A stretch of DNA of 43,741 nucleotides from Leptolyngbyaceae cyanobacterium M33_DOE_097. GTDB taxonomy: Bacteria; Cyanobacteriota; Cyanobacteriia; Leptolyngbyales; Leptolyngbyaceae. Both the position numbers and the translations under genes were made by a program. This document shows, in pieces, positions 25,597 to 34,508 of this stretch. The number at the start of each line of letters is the position of its first letter. Position 1 is the first letter of the stretch. The notes beneath the pieces were generated by a model. It had not been told where the DNA came from. It did no database searches and was given only the letters and a program-made list of their open reading frames with translations. The stretch is taken from the NCBI GenBank assembly GCA_015296075.1, contig DVDV01000162.1:1-43741 (forward strand), written 5' to 3'.

Positions 25597-26691
25597 ATGC
25601 CAAAGCCAAACATGCTCAATCGTTTTGCTGTTGCTCTTAGTCTCTGCGCTCTGTTAGGAGCCGCACCCGAGGTGAGCCTTGCGCAAAATGCAAAACCCGA
25701 CGCTCAAAGAACTCAACAATTAAATGAACTGCTGCGCGAAGGCCGTAAGCAAGTCGATGCAAAAGCTTACGACCGCGCCATCCAAATCTATCGCCAAGCA
25801 GCCGAACTCGATGGCAAAAACGCCAAAATCTTTTCGGGTATCGGCTATCTAGAAGCCGTTCAGGGGAATTACCAGGAAGCGGTCAACGCCTATCGGCAAG
25901 CGATCGCCCTCGATCCTAAAAATGCTGATTTCTACTACGCCTTGGGCTACAGTCTGGCGAACTTGGGCGACAACGAAGACGCGATCTCGGCTTATCGGCG
26001 TAGCACCGAGATGAATGCCAAAAATCTCAACGCTCAGTATGGCTTGGGTATCGTGTTGACCCGCACTGGCAACCACCGTGAAGCGGAGCAAGTTTACCGT
26101 CAGGTGATCGCGCTGCAGCCCAAATCGGCTAAAGGCTACGAACTGTTGGGTGCTAGCTTAATTCAACAACGCCGCTTTCAGGAGGCCATTCCGCCGTTAG
26201 AGCAGGCTGCTAAACTAGCGCCCCGGCAAGGCACAATCTATGTACAAATGGGAGCCGCTCAACTAGGCGTCGGCAATCGTCAAGCCGGCCTGACAGCGTT
26301 TAAGCGAGCCGCCGAGTTAGAACCACGGAACGCGCTGATTCAACTCCAGATTGGGCGTATCCTGCGCGCCGAAGAACAGTGGGATGACGCGCTGGCGGCC
26401 TATAAACGAGCTACAATCCTCAAAAATGACTTGACAGAGGCGTATCTGGCGATTGGTGAGATATATATTCGCCGCCAAGATTATCTCTCGGCCATTCTGG
26501 CTTATCGCGATTATGTCCGAATCGCGCCCAATGACCCAACAGGTTACTACGGCTTAGGCAAAGCACTGGCAGCCCGCGATCGCAAAAGTGAAGCGATCGA
26601 AAACCTGGAAAAAGCGCGTGACTTGTACAAGCAACAAAGAAAGTCTGAGGAAGCAAAGCAAGTCGAAAAGCTGATTAAAGAATTACGCTAG
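25597..26691 (+). CDS. Secreted tetratricopeptide-repeat protein
   Basis: From ATG 25597 the product has 364 residues. Residues 1-30 are a signal peptide (hydrophobic FAVALSLCALLGAA, cleavage near SLAQ). At least eight TPR units follow, for example IFSGIGYLEAVQGNYQEAVN, FYYALGYSLANLGDNEDAIS and GYYGLGKALAARDRKSEAIE, so nearly the whole mature protein is a repeat scaffold for protein-protein contacts in the periplasm or lumen. ATG at 25612 is an alternative start; the open frame upstream to 25468 reads as non-coding. No partner is obvious. The downstream GT2 fusion gene is convergent, 5 bases away, and also carries TPR units. Confidence 0.85.
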   Translation: MPKPNMLNRFAVALSLCALLGAAPEVSLAQNAKPDAQRTQQLNELLREGRKQVDAKAYDRAIQIYRQAAELDGKNAKIFSGIGYLEAVQGNYQEAVNAYRQAIALDPKNADFYYALGYSLANLGDNEDAISAYRRSTEMNAKNLNAQYGLGIVLTRTGNHREAEQVYRQVIALQPKSAKGYELLGASLIQQRRFQEAIPPLEQAAKLAPRQGTIYVQMGAAQLGVGNRQAGLTAFKRAAELEPRNALIQLQIGRILRAEEQWDDALAAYKRATILKNDLTEAYLAIGEIYIRRQDYLSAILAYRDYVRIAPNDPTGYYGLGKALAARDRKSEAIENLEKARDLYKQQRKSEEAKQVEKLIKELR

Positions 26692-26696
26692 TCTGC

Positions 26697-28535
26697 TCAC
26701 AAAGCCGCTTTCTCAAACACCAGCCATTGATTGGCCTGGTGTGCAATCAGCTTACTTGCAAAAACGTTCTTAAAGGCCGTTGTTGCAGTTACAAGCGCAG
26801 AGGACGCAGTTGGATTGGCAACCGTTTCGCCATCGGTCTGAATCACCAACACCCCATTGAGTTGCAGTGTCCCCCAGGTGAGCAACAGCACCTCAAGCAG
26901 TTGATCCGCGCTAGCCGTGTAGTGAATGCAAGCGAACTGGAAGGATGCCGGAACCAGCGATCGCAAAATGGTTGTTGGCGTACCCGGCATTCGTTTCACT
27001 TTTTCGGCACAGCCTGATTTCTGGATATTTGTCTCAAACCGGGTCTGCTGTTCAAGCTTGTTTGACTCAGCTTCCAGGCAGGTCAGGCGATCGCGGGGAT
27101 CTGTCAAGACATGCTCCAACAGCCAGCAAGTCACTTGTCCTTCATCGACACCAATCTGCAACCCCCGGATCTCGGCTGTGCGCTGCGTCTCAATTGCCTT
27201 AAGGAATTTAGCAGCTGTGAGAAATTGGTTGAGGTTTGGCAAGGGTTGGGAAAACTCGTACCCTTTTTGAGTGACCAGCGCTCGGTATTGCAGCAACGGC
27301 AACTCGGCGATCGCTTCCTTAAACTCTGGATCGGTGGCTAACGCCTGCTGCATATACTTCAGCGCCGCACCCAGATCACCCTGATCGCGCAGAGTGGCGG
27401 CTGCATTAAAACAAACACGAGCCAGGTCTTGTTTAGGAATCGTTGGCTTCAGCGCGATCGCCCGCAGAAAAACCTCGGCGGCAGACGCCAATTTCTTCTG
27501 TTGTTGATAGTCGGTGCCTAAATTGTTGTAAGCCACAGCCAACAAGTTCACTAATTCATCGCGCCATTGCGGTTCTTTGGTTAGTCCCGGCTCAGCCACC
27601 GCGATCGCCGTTTGAAAGTCCTGCCGCGACACATACTCAGTTGCGATCGTCACGGGATTTAGCAACGTCAGAAATTCATCCGACTTCTCGTATTTCTTGA
27701 ACTTATCCAGTAAGTAAGACAATTTATCGCGTTCAAATTTGAGCCGAATCGCGTGTAATTCCTTACATTCAGGCGGCGTTTGGTCTTTGTATTCATTCGG
27801 TGGCGTTTGAAACTTTTTAAGCTGGCGATCGAACGCATTACCGGGATAACGAATATATTCAACCGTTTCAAGATCAATTTGATAGAGCTTAAAAAATCGC
27901 ATGGCCCAATAGTTATAAGCAATGTCTTCGCAACACTTTAATTGCTTATAGACTGGCGATTCTGAAAAGCCTTCAATAAACTCATGACACTCACGGCGAA
28001 TCGCAAAATTTTGCATGATGGTGTTTTCGATCGCCTTCTTCCAAACAGGGTGCAAGTCTTCATTCATAAACACCCCAGTCCGAATCATCGCCACTTCGGT
28101 TTTTGGCAGCTGAACAGGCTGCAAACCCTGTTTTGTCTCAACTTCAAAAGACTTCGGTGAAGTGGCATTGGGTTGATGGTTCAACACTCGGAAGCACAAA
28201 TAAATATGCGGTGGAAAAACTAAATCATCCCCATCAAAAAAGAACAAAATGTCGCCTTTTGCAACTTTTGCTCCGGTATTTCTGGCTGGGCCAATGCCTA
28301 AACTTTTGAAATGGCTGATGATTTTGTAATGCGATTTTGTCTCGGCAAATTGAGTTACTAACTCTAAGGTGCGATCGCTCGATCCCTCGTTGACCACCAC
28401 CACTTCTGGTTCAACCGAGGGGTCATCATGATGGGTTTTGAAATAGGAAATACTCGCTTCTATACTTTCTAAAGTGCGAATAATCTCGTTTTCTTTATTC
28501 AACACCGGCACAATCACCGAAAACGAGCGAATCAT
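26697..28535 (-). CDS. Family 2 glycosyltransferase fused to TPR and a methyltransferase-like domain
   Basis: The 612-residue product has three parts. Residues 1-240 are a GT2 domain: FSVIVPVLNKENEIIRTLES, VVVNEGSSDRTLELV and FFFDGDDLVFPP. Residues about 290-410 hold TPR-like units (AVAYNNLGTDYQQQKKLASA, VCFNAAATLRDQGDLGAALK). The last 170 look like a SAM-methyltransferase fold in layout: RGLQIGVDEGQVTCWLLEHV, DRLTCLEAESNKLEQQTRF and LVPASFQFACIHYTAS. The glycine motif there is changed (IGVDEGQ), so it may not bind SAM. The GT2 motif has NEGS instead of the common DDGS. Likely role: sugar transfer to a surface glycan or protein. It follows moeA by 14 bases with a good ribosome-binding site (GAGGAAAGG). 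Confidence 0.78.
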   Translation of the reverse strand: MIRSFSVIVPVLNKENEIIRTLESIEASISYFKTHHDDPSVEPEVVVVNEGSSDRTLELVTQFAETKSHYKIISHFKSLGIGPARNTGAKVAKGDILFFFDGDDLVFPPHIYLCFRVLNHQPNATSPKSFEVETKQGLQPVQLPKTEVAMIRTGVFMNEDLHPVWKKAIENTIMQNFAIRRECHEFIEGFSESPVYKQLKCCEDIAYNYWAMRFFKLYQIDLETVEYIRYPGNAFDRQLKKFQTPPNEYKDQTPPECKELHAIRLKFERDKLSYLLDKFKKYEKSDEFLTLLNPVTIATEYVSRQDFQTAIAVAEPGLTKEPQWRDELVNLLAVAYNNLGTDYQQQKKLASAAEVFLRAIALKPTIPKQDLARVCFNAAATLRDQGDLGAALKYMQQALATDPEFKEAIAELPLLQYRALVTQKGYEFSQPLPNLNQFLTAAKFLKAIETQRTAEIRGLQIGVDEGQVTCWLLEHVLTDPRDRLTCLEAESNKLEQQTRFETNIQKSGCAEKVKRMPGTPTTILRSLVPASFQFACIHYTASADQLLEVLLLTWGTLQLNGVLVIQTDGETVANPTASSALVTATTAFKNVFASKLIAHQANQWLVFEKAAL

Positions 28536-28549
28536 GAACCTTTCCTCAT

Positions 28550-29794
28550 CTAAAAAGCCGAAGCAACTTGCATGACTGAAACGGTTTCACCGGCTGCAAT
28601 GGAAGTGACACCGATGGGCAAAACCGCAAATCCATTCGTCCCTGCTAAGTTAATCAAATTACCAGAGCTGTGACCGCCACCAGCCAACCGAAACTCAAAT
28701 GACCTATTCGAGATCGCCAGGTGTCCCCACAAGTATGTTTCTCGTTTGCCGTCAGAGCGCAGGTCTTGGGTTGTTGTTGCCGTCACAAGGGGCGATCGCC
28801 AGCGTTGTTCGGGGTAGCCTGCCAGTTTACGCAGCGCTGGTTGCACGAACCGCCAAAAGGTTAACAGAGCCGAAGCGGGGTTCCCTGGCAAGCCAAAATA
28901 AAGCACTGGTTTCTCGGTAAAGGTGGCAAAGGTGAGGGGCTTACCCGGTTTCACCGCCACCGCCCGAAAGTGAATGTGAGCCCCTAAATCCGCCAGAATC
29001 TGATCGACATAATCGTAGTCACCTACTGACACGCCGCCCGAAGACAGCACCACGTCAGCTTCAGCGATAGCAGTGGCGATCGCGGTCTTCAATGCATCGG
29101 GGCGATCGGGCACAATGCCCAACGGTACAGGAATGGCTCCCGCATGGCTAATCGCCGCCGCTAGCGCATAACGATTGGAATCCACAATTTGACCCGGCTG
29201 GAGGGGTTGATCAATTTCCACCAGTTCATCCCCTGTCGAGAGAATCGCGACCCGTGGCTGACGCAAGACTGGCACCTGCCCACATTGCACCGCAGCTAAA
29301 ACAGCTAACTCGGTGGCACGAAGAGGCAATCCGGCTGGTAACAAGGGCTGACCCGCCTGATAATAATCTCCCCGGTAGCGCACAAAGGCTTTCGGTTTAG
29401 GGGCTGCCAACACCGTGACGCGATCGCCCTGGCGCTGCGTATTCTCTTGCATCACAACTGTATCGGCTCCGGCAGGCATCACGGCCCCCGTAAAGATCCG
29501 GGCAGCTTGTCCGGGCTGAACTGTGACTTGCGGTTGCTTCCCAGCCGGAATTTCTTCGCAGATGGTCAACGTGACCGGACTTTCGGTGGAGCAGGTTGCG
29601 ACATCGGCATATTGCACGGCATAACCGTCCATGGCTGAGTTGTCCCAGTGGGGAAAGTCGAGCGGACTGGTGATGGGATGTGCCAAAATGCGATCGCGGG
29701 CATCCATTAGGCTGACTTGTTCGCATTCTGTCTCAGCTTGAAATGGCTGTACACGCTGCAAAATGGTTTGTTCGGCTTGTTCCGCAGAAATCAT
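28550..29794 (-). CDS. moeA: Molybdopterin molybdenumtransferase MoeA
   Basis: MoeA inserts molybdate into adenylylated molybdopterin. The 414-residue product shows the family in order: the MoeA N-terminal domain with FPHWDNSAMDGYAVQYADV, RIFTGAVMPAGADTVVMQEN, AILSTGDELVEIDQPLQPGQ, VLSSGGVSVGDYDYVDQIL and FGLPGNPASALLTFWRFVQP, then the C-terminal MoeA domain IV. Length is normal. It is the first gene of a pair with the glycosyltransferase fusion 14 bases downstream, a pairing that makes no obvious functional sense. Its product would serve the sulfite-oxidase-like enzyme at 10.7 kb among others. Confidence 0.94.
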   Translation of the reverse strand: MISAEQAEQTILQRVQPFQAETECEQVSLMDARDRILAHPITSPLDFPHWDNSAMDGYAVQYADVATCSTESPVTLTICEEIPAGKQPQVTVQPGQAARIFTGAVMPAGADTVVMQENTQRQGDRVTVLAAPKPKAFVRYRGDYYQAGQPLLPAGLPLRATELAVLAAVQCGQVPVLRQPRVAILSTGDELVEIDQPLQPGQIVDSNRYALAAAISHAGAIPVPLGIVPDRPDALKTAIATAIAEADVVLSSGGVSVGDYDYVDQILADLGAHIHFRAVAVKPGKPLTFATFTEKPVLYFGLPGNPASALLTFWRFVQPALRKLAGYPEQRWRSPLVTATTTQDLRSDGKRETYLWGHLAISNRSFEFRLAGGGHSSGNLINLAGTNGFAVLPIGVTSIAAGETVSVMQVASAF

Positions 29795-29895
29795 AGGGAG
29801 GGTTCCGGCAATCTTCCTCCAATATTATTTGCTGAAGTTGCTGAGCAACGCATCGATCAGCGAACTAAGATGAATTTAGGGCTGGGGAAAAACCG

Positions 29896-30423
29896 ATGGA
29901 AGACGAAGAGATTTACATCCCGCGTCCCTACGTGGAAGTACCAATGGATCGGCGCATTTTGGCGTTTGCGATCGACTTTTTCACAACGGCTTTTGTCAGT
30001 CTGGGCGCTGGTTCTGCCTATATCGTGATCTTTTTGCTGGTCTGGTATGGGTTGCGCGTCGTTGGGGTCGCGCTCAACCAGGGTCAAAGTTTGGGCCGCT
30101 GGGCTGTCAACATTAAAGTTGTCGATCCACGTCAGCGTCGAATTCCCGGTTTAGTCGAGCTATTTCAGCGAGAAACAATTGCTGGCATCAGTAGCCTGTT
30201 TGTTGTGATTGGTTTGGCCAACTTCAGTCCGGTGAATGCCTGGGTTCTGTTCACGCCGATTCCGCTGCTGGCTGATTGTTGTCTTGCCTTTGGCGATCCT
30301 AATTATCGGCAAGCCTTTCACGATCGCGTAGCAGGCACCATGATGGCGCAAACGCGGCGGGGTTACTCACTTGACCTTAAATTAAAGAACTTATTTGCAC
30401 AATCTCGACAACGTATGAAATAA
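29896..30423 (+). CDS. RDD-family membrane protein
   Basis: The 175-residue protein has the RDD layout: the first helix begins MDRRILAFAIDFFTTAFVSL with the Arg-Asp spacing that gives the family its name. A second helix follows (IVIFLLVWYGLRVVGVALNQ), then GQSLGRWAVNIKVVDPRQRR, and a C-terminal helix pair with QAFHDRVAGTMMAQ, where DRVAGT is the classic RDD C-terminal motif. RDD proteins are transport-related or unknown. It precedes rpmG by 49 bases on the same strand and may share its transcript, which could make its expression growth-linked. The N-terminus MEDEEIYIPRPYVEV is short and cytoplasmic. Confidence 0.85.
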   Translation: MEDEEIYIPRPYVEVPMDRRILAFAIDFFTTAFVSLGAGSAYIVIFLLVWYGLRVVGVALNQGQSLGRWAVNIKVVDPRQRRIPGLVELFQRETIAGISSLFVVIGLANFSPVNAWVLFTPIPLLADCCLAFGDPNYRQAFHDRVAGTMMAQTRRGYSLDLKLKNLFAQSRQRMK

Positions 30424-30472
30424 TAGACGATTGTGTCTAATGCTGTTGCTGTGCTGCTGAGCGGGTAGAACT

Positions 30473-30667
30473 ATGGCTAAAAATAAAGGTGTCCGTATTG
30501 TCATTACACTAGAATGCACTGAGTGTCGCACCAATCCGGATAAGCGATCGCCCGGTGTGTCACGTTACACCACCTCCAAGAACCGTCGGAACACCACTGC
30601 TCGTCTTGAGTTGAACAAGTTTTGTCCTCATTGCAACAAGCACACGGTTCATAAAGAGATCAAGTAG
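30473..30667 (+). CDS. rpmG: 50S ribosomal protein L33
   Basis: The 64-residue protein is a clear L33: [20 protein letters not shown], with [20 protein letters not shown] and the second cysteine pair CPHC. The CxxC...CxxC pattern makes it the zinc-binding form. It is followed by rpsR after 92 bases, the conserved rpl33-rps18 order seen in cyanobacteria and in plastid genomes. Confidence 0.97.
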   Translation: MAKNKGVRIVITLECTECRTNPDKRSPGVSRYTTSKNRRNTTARLELNKFCPHCNKHTVHKEIK

Positions 30668-30759
30668 GCTAAAATCTGCGCGAGCTTCTCGCCGTTTTGC
30701 TTAGGTTTCTTAACCTCAATTTCAATTGTCCAAAAGCATATCTGATAGAAAGTTAAGTC

Positions 30760-30975
30760 ATGAGTTACTTGCGCCGTCGCGTTTCCCCAATTAAGCCCGA
30801 TGAACCGATCGACTACAAAGATGTCGATCTGCTTCGAAAGTTCATTACAGAGCGTGGCAAAATTCTGCCTCGCCGCATCACTGGTTTGACTGCAAAGCAG
30901 CAACGCGATTTAACCGTCGCCATCAAACGCGCCCGAATTGTGGCTCTTCTGCCATTTATTAACCAAGAAGGCTAA
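30760..30975 (+). CDS. rpsR: 30S ribosomal protein S18
   Basis: The 71-residue product has the S18 core: [20 protein letters not shown], then [20 protein letters not shown] and [10 protein letters not shown]. This is the standard rRNA-binding S18 sequence, in plastid-like rpmG-rpsR order. A hairpin with a T-rich tail lies between it and the exoribonuclease gene. Confidence 0.97.
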   Translation: MSYLRRRVSPIKPDEPIDYKDVDLLRKFITERGKILPRRITGLTAKQQRDLTVAIKRARIVALLPFINQEG

Positions 30976-30996
30976 GTGGCGAGTTGAGATAAAAGC

Positions 30997-31040
30997 GTGA
31001 GGGAAGCGCATTCTACAGTTTCCCTCACTTTGTCTTTGTT
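30997..31040 (+). terminator. Terminator or attenuator between rpsR and the RNB exoribonuclease gene
   Basis: GTGAGGGAA (30997-31005) pairs perfectly with TTCCCTCAC (31020-31028) around a 14-nt loop and is followed by a T-rich stretch (TTTGTCTTTG, then TTGTTT). The next gene begins only 27 bases later on the same strand, so partial read-through into it is plausible. Confidence 0.65.
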
Positions 31041-31066
31041 GTTTCACCTCTCTGCTTTGGGCTTGC

Positions 31067-33079
31067 ATGGAAAAAGGCACGCTAGTTGAATTTCGCGCCA
31101 ATGGTGATCGCCGCCTCGCGGTGATTGATCGTCCTGAAGGAAAAAAGAATTGGATTGCCATTGATGAACGGGGGCATGCTCACTCTCTCCACCCGCGCGA
31201 GATAACGTATCAAATTCCAGGTAACTTCAAACCGACAGAAATTGCTAGTTTCTCAAAGGAAGTTCAGCCATTGCTCGATCCCAGCAGCCTTGAGGTGGCC
31301 TGGGAGTTATTGATTGAAGATGGCTTGACCGTTGACGCACCAGAAATGGCGATGCTGCTCTTTTCAGAGCAAGAGCCAACCCTTTGCTATGCAGCGCATG
31401 TGTTGCTGTCAGATGACAAGCTTTATTTCAAATTTAAGGGCGATCGCTACGAACCTCGCTCTAAAGGTCAGGTCTCTGAGTTAAAGCATCAACAAGAAGT
31501 CGCGGCCCAACGCCAACAAGAATGGGAAGGATTTGTTAACCGTTTGCAACAAGCACTAACGGGTGAAGCTGTCGAATGGCAATCTGGCGATCGCCCCCGA
31601 CTTGATTCATTAGAACGATTTGCTACCCTTGGAGAAGAAGCAACCCACCGCGCTCCAGCCTTGGAATTGCTTTCTCACCTGAAGCGTCCTGAAACCGCTC
31701 AGGGAGCCTTCCAGCTATTGGTCGATTTGGGGCTGTGGAGTCCGCATGAGAATCTTTTCTTGCGCCGCAGTCAGGCTCCAATACAGTTCTCCACAAAGGT
31801 GCTAGACGTGGCGCATGATCGTTTGACCACTCCTCCCCCCGATATCCACAGCGATCGCCTGGATCTGACTCATCTCAAGGTCTATACGATTGATGATGAG
31901 AGTACACGTGAGATCGATGACGGCCTCAGTCTTGAAGTCTTGCCTGATGGGAAACAGGTACTTTGGATCCATATTGCGGATCCAAGTCGCTGGGTCGAAC
32001 CCGGAGATGAGTTAGATTTAGAAGCTCGCCGCCGCAGCACCACAATTTACCTGCCAACGGGGACAATTCCCATGTTCCCTTCTGAGTTAGCGACTGGCCC
32101 GATGAGTCTGGTACAGGGGCAACCCAACTGTGCCTTAAGCTTTGCAGTGACGTTAACTGAGGCGGGTGCGGTTGAAAGCTATAAGATCCATGCGTCTCGC
32201 ATTCGTGTTACCTATCGTCTCACTTATGAAGATGTGGATGAGATGCTCGATCTAGGGGTCGAAGCCGAGTCAGAGCTACAAGCGATCGCGGCATGGGCCA
32301 AAAAGCGCTATGCGTGGCGGCAATCTCAAGGGGCAATCAGCATTCAAATGCCAGAGTCATCGATTAAAGTCGATGGCGATGACATCACGGTTGTCGTTCT
32401 AGAAAACTCTCTATCCCGCACCCTGGTTGCAGAAATGATGATTTTGGCGGGTGAAGTCGCCGCCCGCTATGCCCACGAAAATCAACTCCCGCTTCCCTTC
32501 CGTAATCAGCCTCAACCTGAGTTGCCGCCTCAAGAAGAATTGATGCTGTTACCCGCGGGGCCAGTCCGATCCTGTGCCATCCGGCGTTGTATGCCTCGCA
32601 GTGAGCTGAGCCTGACGCCTTCAGGCCATGCCAGTTTAGGGCTAGAGACTTACGCGCAAGTTACCTCACCAATCCGGCGTTACAGTGACTTGCTGGCCCA
32701 CTTCCAGATCAAAGCTCACCTGCGCGGCGCAACCTTACCGTTCTCAGTTGAGGAAGTGCGGGAGTTAATGCAAAGCCTTGCCACGACTGTACAGGAAGCA
32801 GTTTTGGTCGAGCGCCAGACGAACCGCTACTGGAGTCTAGAGTACTTACGGCGCAACCCCAAAGAAATTTGGCAAGCGCTGATGCTGCGTTGGCTACGTG
32901 AACACGAAAACTTAGGTTTGATTTTCTTAGAAGATTTAGGCATGGAGTTAGCCATGCGGTTTAACCGCTCGATTGACCCCGGAGATCGCCTCTGTGTACG
33001 TGTGGCCTATGTCGATCCCCGGCAAGACGTGCTTCAGTTTGAAGAAGTGGCCTCCGAAACGGCCCACGCGATCGGTTAG
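31067..33079 (+). CDS. RNB-family exoribonuclease (RNase II/R type)
   Basis: This 670-residue enzyme should degrade RNA 3' to 5'. The catalytic aspartate cluster is in YTIDDESTREIDDGLSLEVL (residues about 272-291), followed by IHIADPSRWVEPGDELDLEA and RSTTIYLPTGTIPMFPSELA. Further on is the family signature TSPIRRYSDLLAHFQIKAHL near 535. A C-terminal S1-like strand set (DLGMELAMRFNRSIDPGDRL) follows. The N-terminal region is a cyanobacterial-type cold-shock/winged segment and not the E. coli form. The pairing with ribosomal genes suggests coupling of RNA turnover to ribosome synthesis. The gene may be read through the upstream hairpin. No symbol is given because cyanobacterial naming varies. 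Confidence 0.93.
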   Translation: MEKGTLVEFRANGDRRLAVIDRPEGKKNWIAIDERGHAHSLHPREITYQIPGNFKPTEIASFSKEVQPLLDPSSLEVAWELLIEDGLTVDAPEMAMLLFSEQEPTLCYAAHVLLSDDKLYFKFKGDRYEPRSKGQVSELKHQQEVAAQRQQEWEGFVNRLQQALTGEAVEWQSGDRPRLDSLERFATLGEEATHRAPALELLSHLKRPETAQGAFQLLVDLGLWSPHENLFLRRSQAPIQFSTKVLDVAHDRLTTPPPDIHSDRLDLTHLKVYTIDDESTREIDDGLSLEVLPDGKQVLWIHIADPSRWVEPGDELDLEARRRSTTIYLPTGTIPMFPSELATGPMSLVQGQPNCALSFAVTLTEAGAVESYKIHASRIRVTYRLTYEDVDEMLDLGVEAESELQAIAAWAKKRYAWRQSQGAISIQMPESSIKVDGDDITVVVLENSLSRTLVAEMMILAGEVAARYAHENQLPLPFRNQPQPELPPQEELMLLPAGPVRSCAIRRCMPRSELSLTPSGHASLGLETYAQVTSPIRRYSDLLAHFQIKAHLRGATLPFSVEEVRELMQSLATTVQEAVLVERQTNRYWSLEYLRRNPKEIWQALMLRWLREHENLGLIFLEDLGMELAMRFNRSIDPGDRLCVRVAYVDPRQDVLQFEEVASETAHAIG

Positions 33080-33173
33080 TTAAGTTGCATCTTTCCTTGC
33101 TCTGATGTTTAGGCAAAGGTAAACCTTTAAGAGCCATCTCCAGCATCAAAGGAAACGGCTCCTAGATTCTTGA

Positions 33174-33761
33174 TTACTTCACAACTTTGACTTCTGTACC
33201 CAGGTTCACCAAGGCAAATAATTCTTCGATGTCTTTGTTGTACATCCGGATGCAACCATGCGAAGCAGCTCTCCCAACCGAGCCAGGGTTGGGCGTTCCA
33301 TGAAAGCCGATCCAGTTTTTGCCGTCTGTCCAAAACCCAATCCAAAAGCGGCCCAGTGGATTTTCAGGATCGCCCCCTTTAATCACAATCCCCGGCTTAA
33401 GCGGATGAATCCAGGTTGGATCCTTAAACATCTGCATCACTTTGAAGTTTCCTGTCGGCGTTTCCCAACCCGCTTTACCCACCGCGATCGGATACGACTT
33501 GATCACCGTCCCACCCTTCAACAAGGCAACCCGCCGTTGGTTTAGGCGGATTTCAAGACTGAGCGCTAATTCTTCAATTGGTAAGTCAGGCTGACCTAGC
33601 GGGGGCAGCGGCATTGGCGGAATCGTAAATGGCACGAGTTCGACTGCTGAAGGCTGGGATGGCACGACCAGCGCACTTTCCTGTGCCCGTGTGTGAGGCA
33701 TGTAAGCGCCTCCTAAACAGCTCATTAATAAACCAGCTAAAAGGATTTGACCACGCTTCAT
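33174..33761 (-). CDS. L,D-transpeptidase (YkuD domain)
   Basis: The 195-residue secreted enzyme cross-links peptidoglycan or attaches proteins to it. Residues 1-26 form a signal peptide ending HTRA. A short Pro-rich linker precedes the YkuD catalytic domain (about 65-195), with GKAGWETPTGNFKVMQMFKD, then WIGFHGTPNPGSVGRAASHG followed by CIRMYNKDIEELF. The catalytic His-Cys motif SHGCIRM is intact. A C-terminal GTEVKVVK strand closes the fold. It is a monocistronic minus-strand gene and convergent with the exoribonuclease (95 bases apart). Together with the D,D-carboxypeptidase at 15 kb it marks peptidoglycan remodelling. Confidence 0.93.
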   Translation of the reverse strand: MKRGQILLAGLLMSCLGGAYMPHTRAQESALVVPSQPSAVELVPFTIPPMPLPPLGQPDLPIEELALSLEIRLNQRRVALLKGGTVIKSYPIAVGKAGWETPTGNFKVMQMFKDPTWIHPLKPGIVIKGGDPENPLGRFWIGFWTDGKNWIGFHGTPNPGSVGRAASHGCIRMYNKDIEELFALVNLGTEVKVVK

Positions 33762-34029
33762 TTTTTAACTCACACCAAACAAACTAAGTGAACTGTTCTT
33801 TTCCAACTGTTAGATGACCCAACCGCCAATCAGCTTAAACTGCCGAGATTGAATCGATTAAAGCGCGATCGCTCTAACCTTTTTCCAGAACACACGTGTT
33901 TTAGCGCTGAGCAAACACACCAATAGAGCTGCTACGACGCAATAGACAGACTAGTTTCAATTAAAGCTTACGAATTAATCTCTTAACATCCTGATTTTGG
34001 CTGAGGAATTGTTGTCAGGCGAGAGAATG

Positions 34030-34095
34030 GGGGAAGGGGAGTGAGGGAGAACCGGGGAATGGGAGTGAGGGAGAACGGGGAATGGGAATGAGGGC
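34030..34095. repeat. G-rich minisatellite, three copies of about 23 bp
   Basis: Three tandem units start at 34030, 34054 and 34077. Each begins GGGGAA, continues GGGGAGTGAGGGAGAAC or a close variant, and the third is shortened. The plus strand has many G-runs and could form G-quadruplexes. Similar G/C-rich tracts occur near 37462-37490 and 42210-42240 on the opposite strand. Confidence 0.75.
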
Positions 34096-34387
34096 AATAT
34101 CCACGTCAACTAGAGTTTGGAGTAATTCAAAAAATGCACCATCTTTAGGAAGGGCGAATGGCTGTTAGCCCTTAAATGGAATGGAAAATTACATTTCGTC
34201 TAAAGTCCAACGTCAAGTGCGCCACTAATTAACCTAAGCTTGACAAGTTATAGCAGTCCCAGATTTAGCTGCAATCGGTGGGTTATCGTAAGGGAAACGT
34301 TTTTGCTGGTATCAGTCATTTCCCCTTATTATTTGTCTTTTTCCTGGTTCATCCGCCTTTAGGGATTTGCAGGTAAATGGTATCTCG

Positions 34388-34421
34388 TTGTAGGAGTTTG
34401 GCAGTGCTAAACCCCCTACAA
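34388..34421. repeat. Degenerate palindromic repeat
   Basis: TTGTAGGAGTTTGGCA at 34388 pairs imperfectly with TGCTAAACCCCCTACAA ending at 34421 (one G-A mismatch region and one bulge). The arms resemble the perfect palindrome at 22381-22410, so these look like two copies of one dispersed family. Confidence 0.65.
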
Positions 34422-34508
34422 CAGACGGTTCTACAACTGGGACTTTATTTGTTTACAGGTTCCTTGGAGTCAGTTCTAGCTTATTTGGATTTATTACTTC
34501 CTACTTGC

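Larger units (their letters stand above)
33762..34508. other. 747-bp intergenic region with repeats upstream of the DUF39 gene
   Basis: This divergent region holds the L,D-transpeptidase and DUF39 promoters. Visible inside are a G-rich minisatellite (34030-34095), a 6-bp hairpin AAGGGC/GCCCTT (34150-34173), and the palindromic repeat at 34388-34421. A reading frame open from 34377 includes that repeat and reads as non-coding. No riboswitch pattern was recognised. Confidence 0.5.

Noticed and set aside
34377-34508. N-terminal extension of the DUF39 reading frame
   Set aside because: It translates the palindromic repeat; family members begin at the MRTIAEIN position.
34200-34508. Possible SAM-type riboswitch before the DUF39 gene
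   Set aside because: No conserved SAM riboswitch core or kink-turn pattern could be recognised.
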